DNA from: Rhodopseudomonas pentothenatexigens
Lineage (GTDB): Bacteria; Pseudomonadota; Alphaproteobacteria; Rhizobiales; Xanthobacteraceae
Direction of reading: 5' to 3'
NCBI RefSeq assembly: GCF_900218015.1
Contig: NZ_UFQQ01000009.1
Span: 150,399 to 214,398 of the forward strand
Length of the DNA stretch: 64,000 nucleotides
How positions within the stretch are numbered: the first letter of the stretch is position 1; each line of letters opens with the position of its first letter. The notes beneath the pieces were generated by a model. It worked only from the letters and a program-made list of their open reading frames with translations, ran no database searches and was not told the DNA's origin. Made by a program: the position numbers and the translations under genes. Shown here piece by piece: positions 34,511 through 42,296 of the stretch.

Positions 34511-35434
34511 ATGGCCCAATACCAGAACATCTTCACGCAGGTCCAGGTTGAAGGACCTGCCTATGCGGGGGTGCCGCTACGTCCCGGCAGCTCACCCCGC
34601 GAGACCCAGACGACGTTCAACTACTGGCTCGGCAAAATCGGCGACGCGCAGGTCGGCCCCGTCTATCTCGGCTTCACCGGTGTCTGCTCGCTGCTGTGCG
34701 GCTTCGTTGCGATCGAGATCATCGGTCTCAACATGCTGGCGTCGGTGGACTGGAGCCCGATCGAGTTTCTCCGCCAGTTCTGCTGGCTGGCGCTCGAGCC
34801 GCCGAAGCCCGAATACGGTCTGACCATTCCGCCGCTCAAGGAAGGCGGCTGGTGGCTGATGGCCGGCTTCTTCCTGACCGTGTCGATCCTGCTGTGGTGG
34901 GTCCGCACCTATCGCCGCTCGCGGGCGCTCGGCATGGGCACTCACGTGTCGTGGGCGTTCGCCTCGGCCATTCTGCTCTATCTGGCGATCGGCTTCATTC
35001 AGCCGCTGCTGATGGGCACCTGGAGCGAAGCGCCGCCGTTCGGCATCTTCCCGCACCTGGACTGGACCAACAACTTCTCGATCAAGTACGGCAACCTGTA
35101 CTACAACCCCTTCCACTGTCTCTCGATCGCCTTCCTGTATGGCTCGGCCCTGCTGTTCGCCATGCACGGCGCGACCATCCTGGCCGTGAGCCGCTACGGC
35201 GGCGAGCGCGAGATCGAGCAGATGCTGGATCGCGGTACCGCACTTGAACGCGCTGCTCTGTTCTGGCGCTGGACGATGGGCTTCAACGCCACGGCCGAAT
35301 CGATCCATCGCTGGGCTTGGTGGTTCGCAGTGCTCTGCCCGCTGACCGGTGCCATCGGCATCATCCTGACCGGTCCGGTGGTCGACAACTGGTTCGATTG
35401 GGGCGTGAAGCACGGTCTGGCGCCGCCGCGGTAA
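34511..35434 (+). CDS. pufM: Photosynthetic reaction centre M subunit
   Basis: A 307-residue, five-helix partner of PufL. Signature regions are '[20 protein letters not shown]', the pigment-binding '[32 protein letters not shown]', and the quinone/iron region '[30 protein letters not shown]'. It is the last puf gene. No tetrahaem pufC follows, so a soluble cytochrome such as the c2 encoded at 41545 is the likely donor. A perfect 13-bp hairpin closes the transcript. Confidence 0.98.
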   Translation: MAQYQNIFTQVQVEGPAYAGVPLRPGSSPRETQTTFNYWLGKIGDAQVGPVYLGFTGVCSLLCGFVAIEIIGLNMLASVDWSPIEFLRQFCWLALEPPKPEYGLTIPPLKEGGWWLMAGFFLTVSILLWWVRTYRRSRALGMGTHVSWAFASAILLYLAIGFIQPLLMGTWSEAPPFGIFPHLDWTNNFSIKYGNLYYNPFHCLSIAFLYGSALLFAMHGATILAVSRYGGEREIEQMLDRGTALERAALFWRWTMGFNATAESIHRWAWWFAVLCPLTGAIGIILTGPVVDNWFDWGVKHGLAPPR

Positions 35435-35465
35435 ACACAACCGCACGTCTATCCGAGCGAATGAT

Positions 35466-35503
35466 GCGCGCGCCTGATGGTACAAATCCAATCAGGCGCG
35501 CGC
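35466..35503 (+). terminator. Strong hairpin at the 3' end of the puf operon
   Basis: GCGCGCGCCTGAT (35466-35478) and ATCAGGCGCGCGC (35491-35503) make a perfect 13-bp stem with a 12-nt loop, 31 nt after pufM. There is no U-tract, so it may protect the 3' end as much as terminate. The remaining ~220 nt to ppsR1 holds no gene or PpsR box that I can see. Confidence 0.75.
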
Positions 35504-35722
35504 TGCTGCTTTCAGCTTCCGAAAAAGGTTCTGGCGAACGGTGATTTCGTACCGTTGGCTGGTGACGAGGGAAGCGACCTGCTGTAAACGAAGCGCCTCC
35601 AACTCCGCCTGAGAGGCCAACAAACAAGCCTGAGAAGACGTTCAAAACAAAACAAGGCTCGACTTGTAAGGACGCCGACGTCGGAGTGGAGGACGAGTTC
35701 TTGCTGGAGGATATTTGCCCTG

Positions 35723-37156
35723 GTGCAAGTGTTCAAATCTCCGAAGGAGTCGCTGGGGGAACTCGGTGCTCAATCCGCTGCGAAGCTGATCGCCGCCGCG
35801 ACCGATGTCGCGCTGGTGGTCGATGCGCAGGGTATGATCCGGGACGTGGCGTTCAATAAGGACGAACTGGCGCAGGAACTCGACCGCCAGGGACGCTGGC
35901 TCGGGTCGCGACTGGTCGACATCGTCACGTCCGACACCCAGCCGAAGATCCGCGAATTGCTGCTCGACGCCACCGTGCGCGACGCACCGACCTGGCGACA
36001 GGTCAACCACCCTTCGCCGAACGGCGAGGACATTCCGGTGCTGTATTCCGCGATCAATTTCGGGCGAGACGATCGCCTGCTGGTGGTCGGTCGTGATCTG
36101 CGTCAACTCGCGACGATGCAGCAGCGGCTAATCAACGCCCAGCAATCGATGGAGCGCGACTACATCAGGCTGCGGCACGCCGAGACGCGCTACCGGCTGC
36201 TGTTCCAGGTGTCGTCGGAAGCGGTGATGATCGTGGATGCGGCGAGTGAACTGATCGTGGACGCCAACCCGGCGACGCTGGCGTTGTTCGACACCAGCGC
36301 ACCGCAGGCGTTGAACGCGCCGGTGACCGGCTTCGTCGACGGCGCCGATCAGCAGACGGTGCTCAACCTGTTCGCCGACGTGCGTTCCACCGGCCGCGAC
36401 GGTCGGGCGCGGATCAAGCTGGCCGACGGTGTGCGCGCGTGCGAGTTGTCGGCATCGCTGTTTCGTCAGGAGAACGCGTCGCTGTTCCTGGTGCGGCTCG
36501 CGGCGCACGGCGCGCCGCACGAAGCCGGCAGCGCCAAGACCAATTCGTTGCTGCTGAAGTATTTCGAAGCCGCCGCCGATGCGCTGGTGATCACCCAGTA
36601 CGACGGCCGCGTCGCCCGCGCCAATCTGGCGTTCCTGGAAATGGCCCAGCTCGGCAGCGCCGAGCAGGCGCGCGGCGAACTGCTCGACCGCTGGCTCGGC
36701 CGCACCGGGGTCGACCTGTCGGTGGCGCTCGCCAATCTGCGCCAGAGCGGCGCGATCAAGCTGTTCGCAACCGTGCTGCGCGGCGAATACGGCGCGGTCG
36801 CGGAGGTCGAAGTGTCGGCGGTCTCGCTCAAGGACGCCGACGACAAGCCGTGCTTCGGCTTCGCGATCCGCAACGTCGAGAAGCGGCTGACCACCGCGGC
36901 GACGTCGAAACGCGAGCTGCCGCGCTCGGTGGCGCAACTGACCGAACTGATCGGCCGGGTGCCGCTGCGCGATCTGGTGCGCGAAACCACCGACGTGATC
37001 GAGAAGCTGTCGATCGAGGCGGCGCTGGAATTGACCGGCGACAATCGCGCCTCGGCCGCCGACATGCTCGGATTGAGTCGCCAGAGCCTGTACGTCAAAC
37101 TACGCCGCTACGGTCTGGCGGAACACGCGCCGGAAGGAGACGGAGCCGATGAGTAA
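35723..37156 (+). CDS. ppsR1: PpsR-type photosynthesis repressor, copy 1 (cysteine-containing)
   Basis: A 477-residue transcription factor with the PpsR layout: an N-terminal PAS (about residues 15-125), a Q-linker helix ('MQQRLINAQQSMERDYIRLRHAETRY'), two PAS domains (about 145-265 and 275-390) and a Fis-type helix-turn-helix ('AADMLGLSRQSLYVKLRRYGL'). It has two cysteines, at about 240 and 377, neither in the helix-turn-helix. The first is close to the PAS-domain cysteine of Rhodobacter CrtJ/PpsR, so redox sensing is plausible. I use GTG at 35723 with GGAGG 12 nt upstream. Its end overlaps bchG by 8 nt. The ppsR1 name assumes the usual R. palustris numbering. Confidence 0.88.
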   Translation: MQVFKSPKESLGELGAQSAAKLIAAATDVALVVDAQGMIRDVAFNKDELAQELDRQGRWLGSRLVDIVTSDTQPKIRELLLDATVRDAPTWRQVNHPSPNGEDIPVLYSAINFGRDDRLLVVGRDLRQLATMQQRLINAQQSMERDYIRLRHAETRYRLLFQVSSEAVMIVDAASELIVDANPATLALFDTSAPQALNAPVTGFVDGADQQTVLNLFADVRSTGRDGRARIKLADGVRACELSASLFRQENASLFLVRLAAHGAPHEAGSAKTNSLLLKYFEAAADALVITQYDGRVARANLAFLEMAQLGSAEQARGELLDRWLGRTGVDLSVALANLRQSGAIKLFATVLRGEYGAVAEVEVSAVSLKDADDKPCFGFAIRNVEKRLTTAATSKRELPRSVAQLTELIGRVPLRDLVRETTDVIEKLSIEAALELTGDNRASAADMLGLSRQSLYVKLRRYGLAEHAPEGDGADE

Positions 37157-38042
37157 CAGCGTGGCCGTGCGTCCGGCGCCTTCTGCGGTGCTCGAGGTGC
37201 TGCACCCGATCACCTGGTTTCCGCCGATGTGGGCGTTCGGCTGCGGCGTGGTGTCCGCCGGGGTTCCGATCTCGAGCCGCTGGCTGGAAGTGATCGCCGG
37301 CATCGTGCTGTGCGGTCCGCTGCTGGTCGCGACCAGCCAGGTCGTCAACGACTGGTTCGACCGCGACGTCGACGCCATCAACGAGCCGAACCGGCCGATT
37401 CCGTCCGGCCGGATTCCGGGGCGCTGGGGCCTGTATCTGTCGTTCCTGTGGACCGCGGCCTCGCTGCTGCTGGCGAGCATGCTCGGCGCCTGGGTGTTCG
37501 GCGCCGCCGCGCTCGGGCTGGTGCTGGCCTGGATGTATTCGATGCCGCCGTTCCGGCTGAAGCAGAACGGCTGGCTCGGCAACGCGGCCTGCGCCATCAC
37601 CTATGAGGGCTTCGCCTGGTTCACCGGCGCCGCGGTGATGCTCGCCGGCCTGCCGCCGTGGTGGATCGTGACGCTGGCGCTGCTGTACAGCGCCGGCGCG
37701 CACGGCATCATGACGCTCAACGACTTCAAGTCGATCGAAGGCGACATCAAGACCGGCGTCGGTTCGCTGCCGGTCAAGCTCGGCGTCGACAACGCCGCGC
37801 GGGTGCTCTGTGCCGTGATGGCGATCCCGCAGGTGATCGTGGTGGCGCTGCTGCTGTCGTGGGATCGGCCGATCCAGGCCGGCATCGTCGGCTTCGTGCT
37901 CGCCGTCCAACTCGTCTTGATGGTTCGGTTTCTGCGCTCGCCGGTCGAGCGCGCCACCTGGTTCTCGGGCCTTGGTGTCGCGCTGTATGTTTCCGGCATG
38001 ATGGCCAGCGCCGTCGCCGTGTCGTCGTTCGGAGCCGCCTGA
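37149..38042 (+). CDS. bchG: Bacteriochlorophyll synthase
   Basis: A 297-residue UbiA-family prenyltransferase with eight or nine membrane helices. The two Asp-rich motifs are 'VVNDWFDRDVDAINEPNRPIPSGRIPG' and 'LNDFKSIEGDIKTGVGSLPVKLG'. It esterifies bacteriochlorophyllide a with geranylgeranyl diphosphate. The ATG lies inside the last codons of ppsR1, so the repressor and this late pathway gene are translationally coupled. orf428 follows at once. Confidence 0.96.
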   Translation: MSNSVAVRPAPSAVLEVLHPITWFPPMWAFGCGVVSAGVPISSRWLEVIAGIVLCGPLLVATSQVVNDWFDRDVDAINEPNRPIPSGRIPGRWGLYLSFLWTAASLLLASMLGAWVFGAAALGLVLAWMYSMPPFRLKQNGWLGNAACAITYEGFAWFTGAAVMLAGLPPWWIVTLALLYSAGAHGIMTLNDFKSIEGDIKTGVGSLPVKLGVDNAARVLCAVMAIPQVIVVALLLSWDRPIQAGIVGFVLAVQLVLMVRFLRSPVERATWFSGLGVALYVSGMMASAVAVSSFGAA

Positions 38043-38044
38043 TC

Positions 38045-39367
38045 ATGATGCGACCGCTGTCCTGGCTCGGCATTGTTCGGATGGGGCTGGTGCAGACCGG
38101 CCTCGGCGCGATCGTGGTGCTGACCACCTCGACCCTGAACCGGGTGATGGTGGTCGAGCTGGCGCTGCCGGCGATGCTGCCCGGCGCGCTGGTGGCGATC
38201 CACTACGCGCTGCAGGTGTTTCGTCCCGCCTGGGGCCACGGCTCGGACCGCGGCGCGCGCCGCACGCCGTGGATCATCGGCGGCATGGCGGTGCTGGCGC
38301 TCGGCGGTTTCCTCGCCGCCTGCGCGACCGCGCTGATGACGGTGCAGCCGCTGGCCGGCACGGCGCTGGCGATCGTCGCATTCTGTCTGATCGGCGGCGG
38401 CGTCGGCGCCGCAGGCACCTCGCTGCTGGTGCTGCTCGCCAAGCGGGTCGACGAAAAACGCCGCGCCGCGGCCGCGACCATCGTCTGGGTGATGATGATC
38501 GCCGGCTTCATCGTCACCACCGCGATCGCCGGGCATCTGCTCGATCCGTTCTCGCCGCAGCGGCTGGTCGCGGTGTCGGGCGGCGTGTCGCTGATCGCGA
38601 TGGTGCTGACCTTCCTGGGCGTCTGGGGCGTCGAAGGCCGCGGCGCCGCGGCCGCACCGGCGAAGCCGGCGGCGCAGCAAGAATCCTTCCGCAAGGCGTT
38701 CGCCGACGTCTGGCACGAGCCGCAGGCGCGGCGCTTCGCGATCTTCGTGTTCGTGTCGATGCTGGCGTACAGCGCCCAGGACCTGATCCTGGAGCCGTTC
38801 GCCGGTGCGGTGTTCGGCTTCACGCCCGGCGAGACCACCAAGCTGTCCAGCGTGCAGCACGGCGGCACGCTGATCGGCATGGCGATGGTGCCGATGATCG
38901 GCGCGCTGTTTCCGAAATCGCGCGGCAACCTGCAACTGTGGACGATCGGCGGCTGTGTCGCCTCGGCGATCGCGCTGCTCGGCCTGTCGTCCGCGGCGAT
39001 GATCGGGCCGTCCTGGCCGCTGCGCGCCACCGTGTTCATGCTCGGCGTCACCAACGGCGCCTATGCGGTCGCGGCGATCGGCTCGATGATGGAACTGGTC
39101 GGCGCCGGCGGCGAGCATCGCGAAGGCGTGCGGATGGGGCTGTGGGGCGCCGCGCAGGCGATCGCGTTCGGGATCGGCGGCTTCATCGGCACCCTGGCGA
39201 GCGATCTGGCGCGGCTGATCCTGTCGTCGCCGGCGCTGTCCTATGCGGCGGTGTTCGCCGCGGAAGCCGGTCTGTTTCTGGTCTCGGCGGCGATGGCCGT
39301 GTGGGTGCATCGCGCGCAGAACCGTCGTGCCGTCGATTTGTCCAATGCAGCAGTAGCCGGAGGTTGA
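38045..39367 (+). CDS. BCH/PucC-family membrane protein (ORF428 type)
   Basis: A 440-residue, twelve-helix major-facilitator-like protein of the BCH (PucC/LhaA) family. The opening 'LSWLGIVRMGLVQTGLGAIVVLTTSTLNRVMVVELALPA' and 'YSAQDLILEPFAGAVFGFTPGETTKLSS' are family hallmarks. It is the gene that sits between bchG and bchP in many purple bacteria (ORF428/bch2). By analogy with LhaA and PucC it may hand bacteriochlorophyll from BchG/BchP to antenna complexes. It lies 2 nt after bchG and 1 nt before bchP. The other family member in this window is lhaA at 56597. Confidence 0.9.
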   Translation: MMRPLSWLGIVRMGLVQTGLGAIVVLTTSTLNRVMVVELALPAMLPGALVAIHYALQVFRPAWGHGSDRGARRTPWIIGGMAVLALGGFLAACATALMTVQPLAGTALAIVAFCLIGGGVGAAGTSLLVLLAKRVDEKRRAAAATIVWVMMIAGFIVTTAIAGHLLDPFSPQRLVAVSGGVSLIAMVLTFLGVWGVEGRGAAAAPAKPAAQQESFRKAFADVWHEPQARRFAIFVFVSMLAYSAQDLILEPFAGAVFGFTPGETTKLSSVQHGGTLIGMAMVPMIGALFPKSRGNLQLWTIGGCVASAIALLGLSSAAMIGPSWPLRATVFMLGVTNGAYAVAAIGSMMELVGAGGEHREGVRMGLWGAAQAIAFGIGGFIGTLASDLARLILSSPALSYAAVFAAEAGLFLVSAAMAVWVHRAQNRRAVDLSNAAVAGG

Positions 39368-39368
39368 A

Positions 39369-40574
39369 ATGAGCGATAACTCCGCAATTTACGATGTCGT
39401 CGTGGTCGGCGGCGGCCCTGCCGGCGCCACCGCGGCGTGCGATCTGGCGCGCGCCGGCAAGCGCGTGGTGCTGCTCGACCGCGCCGGCCGGATCAAGCCG
39501 TGCGGCGGCGCGATTCCGCCGCGTGCGATCCAGGACTTCGCGATTCCCGACAGCATGCTGGTGGCCAAGATCAACGCCGCGCGGATGGTGTCGCCGAGCA
39601 ATGTCGAGGTCGACATGCCGATCGACGGCGGTTTCGTCGGCATGGTCGACCGCGAGCATTTCGACGAGTGGCTGCGCCAGCGCGCCGCCACCGTCGGCGC
39701 CGAGCGGCGCACCGGCCTGTTCAAGCGGTTCAGCCGCGACGAGTCGGGCGTCAACACCGTGCATTACGAAGAGCGCGGGCCCGACGGCACGATGGCCGAC
39801 CAGACGGTGCGCTGCCGCGCGATCATCGGCGCGGACGGCGCGGTGTCGGGGGTGGCGCGGCAGTTCCTGAAGGACGCCGACCGGGTGCCGTTCGTGTTCG
39901 CCTATCACGAGATCATCAAGGCGCCGCAGCCGGAGCAGAAGGCCGCCTATGGCAGCCGGCGCTGCGACGTGTACTACCAGGGCCACGTCTCGCCGGACTT
40001 CTACGGCTGGGTGTTCCCGCACGGCCAGACCGTCAGCGTCGGTACCGGCTCGATGCACAAGGGCTTCTCGCTGCGGGATTCGGTCGCCGAACTGCGCAAG
40101 GCCACCGGGCTCGACGAGGTCGAGACCATCCGCAAGGAGGGCGCGCCGATCCCGCTGCATCCGCTGCCGCGCTGGGACGACGGCCACAGCGTGCTGCTTG
40201 CCGGCGACGCCGCCGGCGTAGTGGCGCCGGCCTCGGGCGAGGGCATCTACTACGCACTGCTGGGCGGCCGGCTCGCCGCCGAAGCGGTCGGCGAATTCCT
40301 GCAGACCGCCGACGCCAAGGCGCTGAAGCTGGCGCGCAAGCGCTTCATGCGCGACAACGGCTCGGTGTTCCGGATCCTCGGCCTGATGCAATGGTACTGG
40401 TACGCCAATGACAAGCGCCGAGAACAATTCGTCAGCATCTGCCGCGACCGCGACGTGCAGAAGCTGACGTGGGATTCCTACATGAACAAAAAGCTGGTGC
40501 GGGCGAAACCGATCGCGCATGTTCGGATCTTCTTCAAGAACCTGGCCCACATGACGGGGCTGGCGTCGGTTTGA
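39369..40574 (+). CDS. bchP: Geranylgeranyl bacteriochlorophyll reductase
   Basis: A 401-residue flavoprotein. The N-terminal dinucleotide motif 'DVVVVGGGPAGATAACDLARAGKRVVLLDR' is followed by 'KPCGGAIPPRAIQDF' and the C-terminal FAD block 'HSVLLAGDAAGVVAPASGEGIYYALLGG'. It reduces three double bonds of the geranylgeranyl tail to phytyl. It belongs to the ppsR1-bchG-orf428-bchP-tspO unit. The tspO-like gene starts 20 nt downstream. Confidence 0.96.
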   Translation: MSDNSAIYDVVVVGGGPAGATAACDLARAGKRVVLLDRAGRIKPCGGAIPPRAIQDFAIPDSMLVAKINAARMVSPSNVEVDMPIDGGFVGMVDREHFDEWLRQRAATVGAERRTGLFKRFSRDESGVNTVHYEERGPDGTMADQTVRCRAIIGADGAVSGVARQFLKDADRVPFVFAYHEIIKAPQPEQKAAYGSRRCDVYYQGHVSPDFYGWVFPHGQTVSVGTGSMHKGFSLRDSVAELRKATGLDEVETIRKEGAPIPLHPLPRWDDGHSVLLAGDAAGVVAPASGEGIYYALLGGRLAAEAVGEFLQTADAKALKLARKRFMRDNGSVFRILGLMQWYWYANDKRREQFVSICRDRDVQKLTWDSYMNKKLVRAKPIAHVRIFFKNLAHMTGLASV

Positions 40575-40594
40575 TTGCTGCAGGCGGTGGCCTC

Positions 40595-41059
40595 GTGAAT
40601 CCGATTTTTGTCGCGGCCGCCGTCGCGATCTTCGTCGGTCTGCTCGGCGGTTCGCTGACCGACACCGGGACCTGGTATCAGAGCCTGGTTAAACCTTGGT
40701 GGCAGCCGCCGGACTGGGCGTTCGGGCCGGCCTGGACGGTGATCTTCGCGCTCGCCGCGATGGCGGCGGTGTACGCCTGGCGCGGCGCCCGCAGCCGCGC
40801 CCAGCGCGATTTCGTGATCGGGCTGTTCGCCGCCAACGGCTTCTTCAACGTGCTGTGGAGCATGCTGTTCTTCACGGTGCGGCGGCCGGACTGGGCGCTG
40901 CTCGAAGTGCCGCTGCTGTGGCTGTCGGTGCTGCTCGGCGTCGTGGTGTTCTGGCGCAACGCCCGCACCGCCAGCTACTACCTGATCCCGTATCTGATCT
41001 GGGTCACGTTCGCGGCCTATCTCAACTGGACTGTGGTGGCGCTGAACACGCCGTTCTGA
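40595..41059 (+). CDS. tspO: TspO/MBR family tryptophan-rich sensory protein (CrtK)
   Basis: A 154-residue, five-helix membrane protein. The tryptophan-rich block 'WYQSLVKPWWQPPDWAFGPAWTVIFALAAMAAVYAW' and the ending 'LIPYLIWVTFAAYLNWTVVALN' are diagnostic. In Rhodobacter, TspO lowers pigment-gene expression in response to oxygen, probably through tetrapyrrole efflux or binding. I use GTG at 40595, which starts just before TM1; longer in-frame starts lie within bchP. A small membrane-protein gene follows after 33 nt. Confidence 0.92.
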   Translation: MNPIFVAAAVAIFVGLLGGSLTDTGTWYQSLVKPWWQPPDWAFGPAWTVIFALAAMAAVYAWRGARSRAQRDFVIGLFAANGFFNVLWSMLFFTVRRPDWALLEVPLLWLSVLLGVVVFWRNARTASYYLIPYLIWVTFAAYLNWTVVALNTPF

Positions 41060-41092
41060 GCGCGTGACGACGCGGCCACATCGAGAGCTGCC

Positions 41093-41365
41093 ATGCAGAT
41101 GATGTCCGACTTGTTCGCCAGCGGCGCCTTCGTCGACTGGGTGCTGATCTTCCTCGTCGTCGAGGCGGTCGCGGTGATCGGCTATTGGCTGTGGCGCCGG
41201 CGCGGCATCGCGCCGGCCGATTTCCTGCCGGGGATGATCTCCGGGGCGCTGATGCTGCTGGCGCTGCGCGCCGTGCTGGCCGGCAGCGATTGGCTGGCGC
41301 CGACGCTGTGCCTGCTCGCCGCCGGCGGCGCGCATCTGGTCGACGTGCTGCGGCGCTGGCGCTGA
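41093..41365 (+). CDS. Small three-helix membrane protein at the end of the bchP unit
   Basis: A 90-residue protein with three predicted helices (about 12-30, 45-60, 66-84) and arginine-rich turns ('LWRRRGIAPADFLPG') and end ('HLVDVLRRWR'). I do not recognise a named family. It follows tspO closely and ends the operon, and the next gene is convergent. This suggests a role connected to pigment or membrane assembly, but nothing in the sequence proves it. An ATG three codons in is an alternative start. Confidence 0.65.
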   Translation: MQMMSDLFASGAFVDWVLIFLVVEAVAVIGYWLWRRRGIAPADFLPGMISGALMLLALRAVLAGSDWLAPTLCLLAAGGAHLVDVLRRWR

Positions 41366-41481
41366 ACCGCGGGCTGGTATCCGCCGAGGTGTCAGCCGGC
41401 CGTGCCGACGGCGCGCGGGGCAGGGCGCTTGGCACCCGGTCGGCGGCCGAAACCGCGCACCTCGAAACCCTCGAAACACGA

Positions 41482-41511
41482 AGGGCTCCGGTTCGTGCGA
41501 ACCGAAGCCCT
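41482..41511 (-). terminator. Hairpin between the bchP unit and cycA (bidirectional)
   Basis: AGGGCT-c-CGGTTC, loop GTGC, GAACCG-a-AGCCCT: a 12-bp stem with one mismatch, 34 nt past the cycA stop. The two genes converge, so it could end both transcripts. The rest of 41366-41481 holds no gene I can support. Confidence 0.7.
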
Positions 41512-41544
41512 CGTGACGTCCAGACGTCGTTAAGTCGGATCGAC

Positions 41545-41964
41545 TTACTTGAGGGTGGCCAGATAGGCGGCGACGTCCTTGCGCTGCTGCTCGTTGGCGA
41601 GCTTGAAGGTCATCTTGGTGGCGCCGACCGCCTGATCAGCATGACCCTTGTCGGTCAGGAACTTCTTCAGGAAGGCGTTCGGATCGGCCAGGTAGGTGAT
41701 GATGTTGTCCTGGGTCCAGACCAGGCCGGCTTCGCCCGAGTGGTGGTTCAGCGGCGAATAGCTGAAGCCGGCGGCGGTGCCCGCCTTGCGGCCGACCACG
41801 CCGGCCAGCGCCGGACCGACCATGTTCTTGTCGGCGCGGTGGCAGGTCATGCACTGCTTGAACACGGCTTCGCCCTTCGCGGCGTCCTGCGCAGCGGCCG
41901 AACCGACCGACAGGGCGCCCGCGGTGGCGGCGATGCTGACAATTGCGAGAAGTTTTTTGACCAC
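41545..41964 (-). CDS. cycA: Cytochrome c2
   Basis: A 139-residue precursor. A Sec signal peptide of about 25 residues ends at 'SAAAQDAAKGEAVF'. The haem site is 'FKQCMTCHRADK' (CxxCH), and the axial methionine is probably in 'VGATKMTFKLAN'. It is a periplasmic electron carrier between the bc1 complex and the reaction centre. The GTG start at 41964 has AAGGAG about 7 nt upstream; a longer frame lacks a proper signal. Its location inside the cluster, next to ppsR2 and without pufC, suggests it is the direct reaction-centre donor. An exact PpsR box lies 104 nt upstream. Confidence 0.93.
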   Translation of the reverse strand: MVKKLLAIVSIAATAGALSVGSAAAQDAAKGEAVFKQCMTCHRADKNMVGPALAGVVGRKAGTAAGFSYSPLNHHSGEAGLVWTQDNIITYLADPNAFLKKFLTDKGHADQAVGATKMTFKLANEQQRKDVAAYLATLK

Positions 41965-42067
41965 GTCTCTCTCCTTAAGAACCCGTAGAACCCGTCTTGG
42001 CGTCAAGCGACCCCGACACGCGCAGGGCACGACAAACAGTCGCATCCAAACCCTTTCCGGCCGGTTC

Positions 42068-42085
42068 TGTAAAGTCGTTCTAACA
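42068..42085. promoter_or_regulatory. PpsR/CrtJ box between cycA and ppsR2
   Basis: Exact TGT-N12-ACA (TGTAAAGTC...TCTAACA) in the divergent region. It could repress cycA, autoregulate ppsR2-bphP1, or both. Confidence 0.8.
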
Positions 42086-42133
42086 AAGCCGCGGCGTGAT
42101 GGTTCAACCGCTTGGACAGAGATGACGTTGATC

Positions 42134-42151
42134 TGTCGAAATTATATTACC
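42134..42151. promoter_or_regulatory. Imperfect PpsR box upstream of ppsR2
   Basis: TGT-N12-ACC in an AT-rich stretch; one base off consensus, about 50 nt from the exact box. Confidence 0.4.
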
Positions 42152-42199
42152 GCCTAGACAATTCGGCTAATTTTTAATTGCGGTTCCGAAACAGGCCCT

Positions 42200-42216
42200 T
42201 GTCAAGGGAACTGACA
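42200..42216. promoter_or_regulatory. PpsR-like box with an 11-nt spacer
   Basis: TGTCA...TGACA symmetry identical to good PpsR boxes but with N11 instead of N12. It abuts the inverted repeat at 42211-42235. Confidence 0.4.
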
Positions 42217-42235
42217 CGGCCTAAGTCCGTGTCAG
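42211..42235. promoter_or_regulatory. Perfect 9-bp inverted repeat upstream of ppsR2
   Basis: CTGACACGG (42211-42219), 7-nt spacer, CCGTGTCAG (42227-42235). It is either an operator for another regulator or a hairpin in the ppsR2 leader. Confidence 0.6.
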
Positions 42236-42296
42236 CACGGCATTGTTCTAGACAATGCGTCGTATTGACGCCCTGCGTGTGCCGCGAGCGGAGTTG

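Noticed and set aside
35435..35722. Search for a PpsR box upstream of ppsR1
   Set aside because: No TGT-N12-ACA or single-mismatch pair with symmetry was found. Control of ppsR1 remains unexplained.
37601..39310. 569-codon minus-strand frame opposite orf428
   Set aside because: An antisense shadow of a membrane protein, composed of His/Arg/Asp repeats without recognisable domains.
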